Positions 4,215 through 6,598 of a DNA stretch of 6,598 bases are shown here, piece by piece; positions within the stretch are counted from its first letter, which is position 1; every line of letters starts with the position of its first letter. A program made the translations under genes and the position numbers. The notes beneath the pieces are model-generated. The model was not told where the DNA came from, did no database searches, and saw only the letters and a program-made list of their open reading frames with translations. The stretch spans positions 1 to 6,598 of the forward strand of contig JBEQBT010000195.1 of NCBI GenBank assembly GCA_041639705.1, written 5' to 3'. This DNA comes from JARDZI01 sp041639705. Lineage in GTDB: Bacteria; Bacillota; Clostridia; Clostridiales; Caloramatoraceae.

Positions 4215-6598
4215 TTAATTTAAGGAGTTATATAAATCTATTAATTTATCAATCTCATGTGACTTGAAGATATATATTTCATTAAAAAATTCCTTCACAT
4301 CCTCATATATCTCTTCATCTGGTACAATACACATGGATACATACTTGGATATTCTCGAGAGCTTTTCCTTATCTTTAAATGCAGAATAGGAGTTAATTTT
4401 AGATCCAGTAGAGGAGGTGTTAAGCTCCTCACCCCAGAACTGAACAAGTACTTTTTTACCGAGCTCATTTAAAAGAGGGAGATCAGAGTAATCAAAGGTC
4501 AATGAACTACCATAATGAAAATGGAATATATCAAATCTAGGAATCAACCATGCTGCAGCATTAAGTGTTCTGGAAATAATTTCAGATCCAGTTTTATACT
4601 GATTCATATCTATTACATAATCGGCAGTATAACCAGTATATTTGGGGCAGTAACTAAGTGTTTTAGTATATATGCCTTCTTTAGAAAGCTCTGAGGCTAA
4701 TTCCTTTATCCTATTATCAGCAAACATGGTCCCGTGAAGTACTTTAAGCTTACAGAAACCCATTGTATAGTATTTATCAGGTATCAATTGGCCTAGTTCT
4801 AGTTCACTTTTACCCTGGGATAGTATTTTAACTCTACAAAATATTTCAAGTGATTTAGTAAAGTCTTGAGTTAGGCTGTATAATCTGCATAAATTGCTTA
4901 AAAGCCTGGTATCATTAGGAAACCTCCTAAGCCCCTCATCTAATTCAAGCCTTGCATCTTCAAGTAAGCCCACCGACATTAATAACACAGCTTTGTATGA
5001 GAAAAGCTCAGAGTCATATAGCTCAACATTATTGAATTGTTTAAATACATTAAGTATATCCCTTGTGCTTTTTTTGTCTCCATTCTCAACAATCCTTTTC
5101 TTAAGTACATCTGCATAGGATTCAATATTACCACTATTATCCATTATAATTTTCATAGGCTTTAGGTTATCCTTCGAATCTTTATAGTCAGGAATTACAT
5201 TCCTTTGAATTAGTTTAATAATACCTTCCATAGGTTTATATATTTCAATTGCTTCATTTAATATTGTTATTGTGCTAGCATAATCACCAATACCTAATTG
5301 TTTAAAGGCTTCTGTTATTTTAATTAAAAAAAGCTGTTCCCTTGCATCAAGTAAATGACTGCCTTTATTCATAATAAGGTATGAAGATAGCTTCATATAT
5401 TTTCTTAATATATTTATTTGCTTTTCAATGGAGTAATCCTTATAGCGCTTAAGTTCAGATGAGTGATGAAGTATATATAATCCAAGCTTTTTATAAGGTA
5501 GTACTTCCGTTATAGTAGTTGTTTTTTCAATAGTAAAAGAGTTATATGCTGGCAGTAGCCTGTTAAACAATCCCCTTGCTTCATTTAAACTAAGCGAATC
5601 AATATCATAGTTTTCAATTACATAAAGTCCTTGATTTATGTCATGGTAATCTTTATAGTTTATTCTATTTTCTAATTCTTTTGTATAACCATCAAAGCAG
5701 TTTATTGTAGTTAATAGGGAGATGCATATTTGCTGTTCTCTTTTATCTGATTTTTGAATATAATCCTCTAAAAAATATCTGAATATAAGCTTAGTATCCT
5801 GACTGCAGCAATAGGTGTTATAGAATTTGATTAAATCAGAATATCTGCAGTTTTTCAAATAGGAATTGACTATTGCATGTAAACAATCTTTGTATACTCC
5901 GTTATTAAAACTATTCACAGTGTTAATAATTTCTTTGTAATTGCCCAGCATATGATTGCTCAGAATCAGTTTTTTTATTACTTGGTTTTTTAAACCTAGA
6001 GTGTAAAAGGAGTATCTTCCATCATTTGCAATATCAATGCTCATGAAGTTATCTATTAATGAAAGGTATTTATTTGCGTACTCAATGGCGACCTCGTAAT
6101 CCCCTGACTCATAACAAATATGTGCCTTGTAGTATATAAAATCAATAAACTCAGGTTTAATTTTTAATGCTTCATCACAAATAGCAGATGCTTCATCAAA
6201 TAAGTGATTAGCTATATATAATATTACTGCATTGTTATAGTGCATAAGGTAATTATCACCAAGTATATTTTCATCCCTTATACTTTTCATATATATTTGA
6301 GCCTGACTTAGTGCTTCAGTTATATCACCGTGCATTGCATAGCTTGTGCTAAGCTGAAATCTGTTATAAATATTTTGAGGATTTTTCTGAAGCTCTGACT
6401 TAAGCATATTGGCAGTCCTTTGAAATTTTTTATCCTTTATATCCTCAGTCATTATATAACCATAATGAGTAATGTAAACAGGAAGATGCTTTGTAGGTAA
6501 TTTAAACACAGGCTGGTTATGAACCTTACCTGAATAATAGAACTCAGGGCTGTTCTTAAAAATTCGTGGTTGGGTGATTATTGAATATTCCTTTAGAA
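4215..6598 (-). CDS. GT2 tail + TPR region + half GT-B glycosyltransferase (5' partial)
   Basis: The minus-strand frame is open to the window edge (793 codons visible), so the gene starts beyond 6598. The GTG at 6509 is an internal valine, not a start. Residues counted from the edge: 1-60 are the end of a GT2 domain (QPRIFKNSPEF, GKVHNQP, ITHYGY, then KKFQRTANMLKSEL), the usual join between GT2 and TPR repeats in Firmicute surface glycosyltransferases. Residues ~63-600 are helical repeats with TPR-like pairs such as NRFQLSTSYAMHGDITEAL, YYKAHICYESGDYEVAIEYA and AVLLMSVGLLEDARLELDEG. The last 176 residues are a GT-B N-terminal Rossmann domain (KVLHGTMFADNR, CPKYTGYTADYVIDM, DIFHFHYGSSLTFDYSDLPLL, LGKKVLVQFWGEELNT). 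The protein ends soon after VPDEEIYEDVKEFF. The second GT-B half, which would bind the sugar nucleotide, is absent. The GT2 catalytic DxD region lies outside the window. It probably glycosylates a spore or cell surface protein or polysaccharide; TPRs often mediate protein contacts or oligomerisation. Confidence 0.82.
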   Translation of the reverse strand, partial: LKEYSIITQPRIFKNSPEFYYSGKVHNQPVFKLPTKHLPVYITHYGYIMTEDIKDKKFQRTANMLKSELQKNPQNIYNRFQLSTSYAMHGDITEALSQAQIYMKSIRDENILGDNYLMHYNNAVILYIANHLFDEASAICDEALKIKPEFIDFIYYKAHICYESGDYEVAIEYANKYLSLIDNFMSIDIANDGRYSFYTLGLKNQVIKKLILSNHMLGNYKEIINTVNSFNNGVYKDCLHAIVNSYLKNCRYSDLIKFYNTYCCSQDTKLIFRYFLEDYIQKSDKREQQICISLLTTINCFDGYTKELENRINYKDYHDINQGLYVIENYDIDSLSLNEARGLFNRLLPAYNSFTIEKTTTITEVLPYKKLGLYILHHSSELKRYKDYSIEKQINILRKYMKLSSYLIMNKGSHLLDAREQLFLIKITEAFKQLGIGDYASTITILNEAIEIYKPMEGIIKLIQRNVIPDYKDSKDNLKPMKIIMDNSGNIESYADVLKKRIVENGDKKSTRDILNVFKQFNNVELYDSELFSYKAVLLMSVGLLEDARLELDEGLRRFPNDTRLLSNLCRLYSLTQDFTKSLEIFCRVKILSQGKSELELGQLIPDKYYTMGFCKLKVLHGTMFADNRIKELASELSKEGIYTKTLSYCPKYTGYTADYVIDMNQYKTGSEIISRTLNAAAWLIPRFDIFHFHYGSSLTFDYSDLPLLNELGKKVLVQFWGEELNTSSTGSKINSYSAFKDKEKLSRISKYVSMCIVPDEEIYEDVKEFFNEIYIFKSHEIDKLIDLYNSLN

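Noticed and set aside
4894..5118. Plus-strand 74-aa Ser- and Leu-rich ORF
   Set aside because: It is a shadow opposite the TPR region, with no start signal or recognisable motif.

Overview
The window reads as a piece of a low-GC, spore-forming Firmicute genome, most likely a Clostridia member. Three things suggest this: strongly AT-rich codons with AGGTG-type ribosome binding sites, a clostripain-family (C11) peptidase, and a close relative of the spore coat glycosyltransferase CotSA. The species cannot be fixed from sequence alone.

Plus strand, left to right. (1) 1-849 is the 3' part of a protein that looks like a ThuA / class I glutamine-amidotransferase-like flavodoxin fold. Its frame is open from the window edge but is cut by a TGA at 85-87, so the first intact ORF starts only at 202. 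(2) A hairpin at 861-897 follows it. (3) 996-2198 is an intact C11 cysteine peptidase with its His/Cys dyad and no signal peptide. (4) After a 49-nt gap comes cotSA (to 3393). Its expected ATG seems to have been lost by a one-base insertion just after the ribosome binding site. (5) A perfect 31-bp palindrome with a 4-nt loop begins on the last base of the cotSA stop codon.

Minus strand, right to left. (6) 6598-4215 is a long open frame running off the window. It holds the tail of a GT2 glycosyltransferase, a long TPR-like helical region, and then only the N-terminal half of a GT-B (GT4-type) glycosyltransferase. (7) 4214-4081 has no convincing gene but holds an 11-bp inverted repeat. (8) 4080-3505 holds decayed glycosyltransferase remnants: a short GT2 tail, then the N-terminal ~130 residues of a GT4 enzyme. 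Both lie in one frame interrupted by TAA and TAG and are truncated near the big palindrome.

Together this looks like a spore-surface (coat or exosporium) polysaccharide or glycoprotein locus: two convergent groups of glycosyltransferases plus a cytoplasmic peptidase, with the palindrome between them. Three places show small lesions (TGA in the first gene, the cotSA start, stops in the GT remnant). These may be real decay or assembly errors, and the sequence alone cannot separate the two. I see no tRNA, rRNA, CRISPR array, or transposase gene. I did not find a clearly new system. The most unusual items are the palindrome and the GT2-TPR-half-GT-B architecture.
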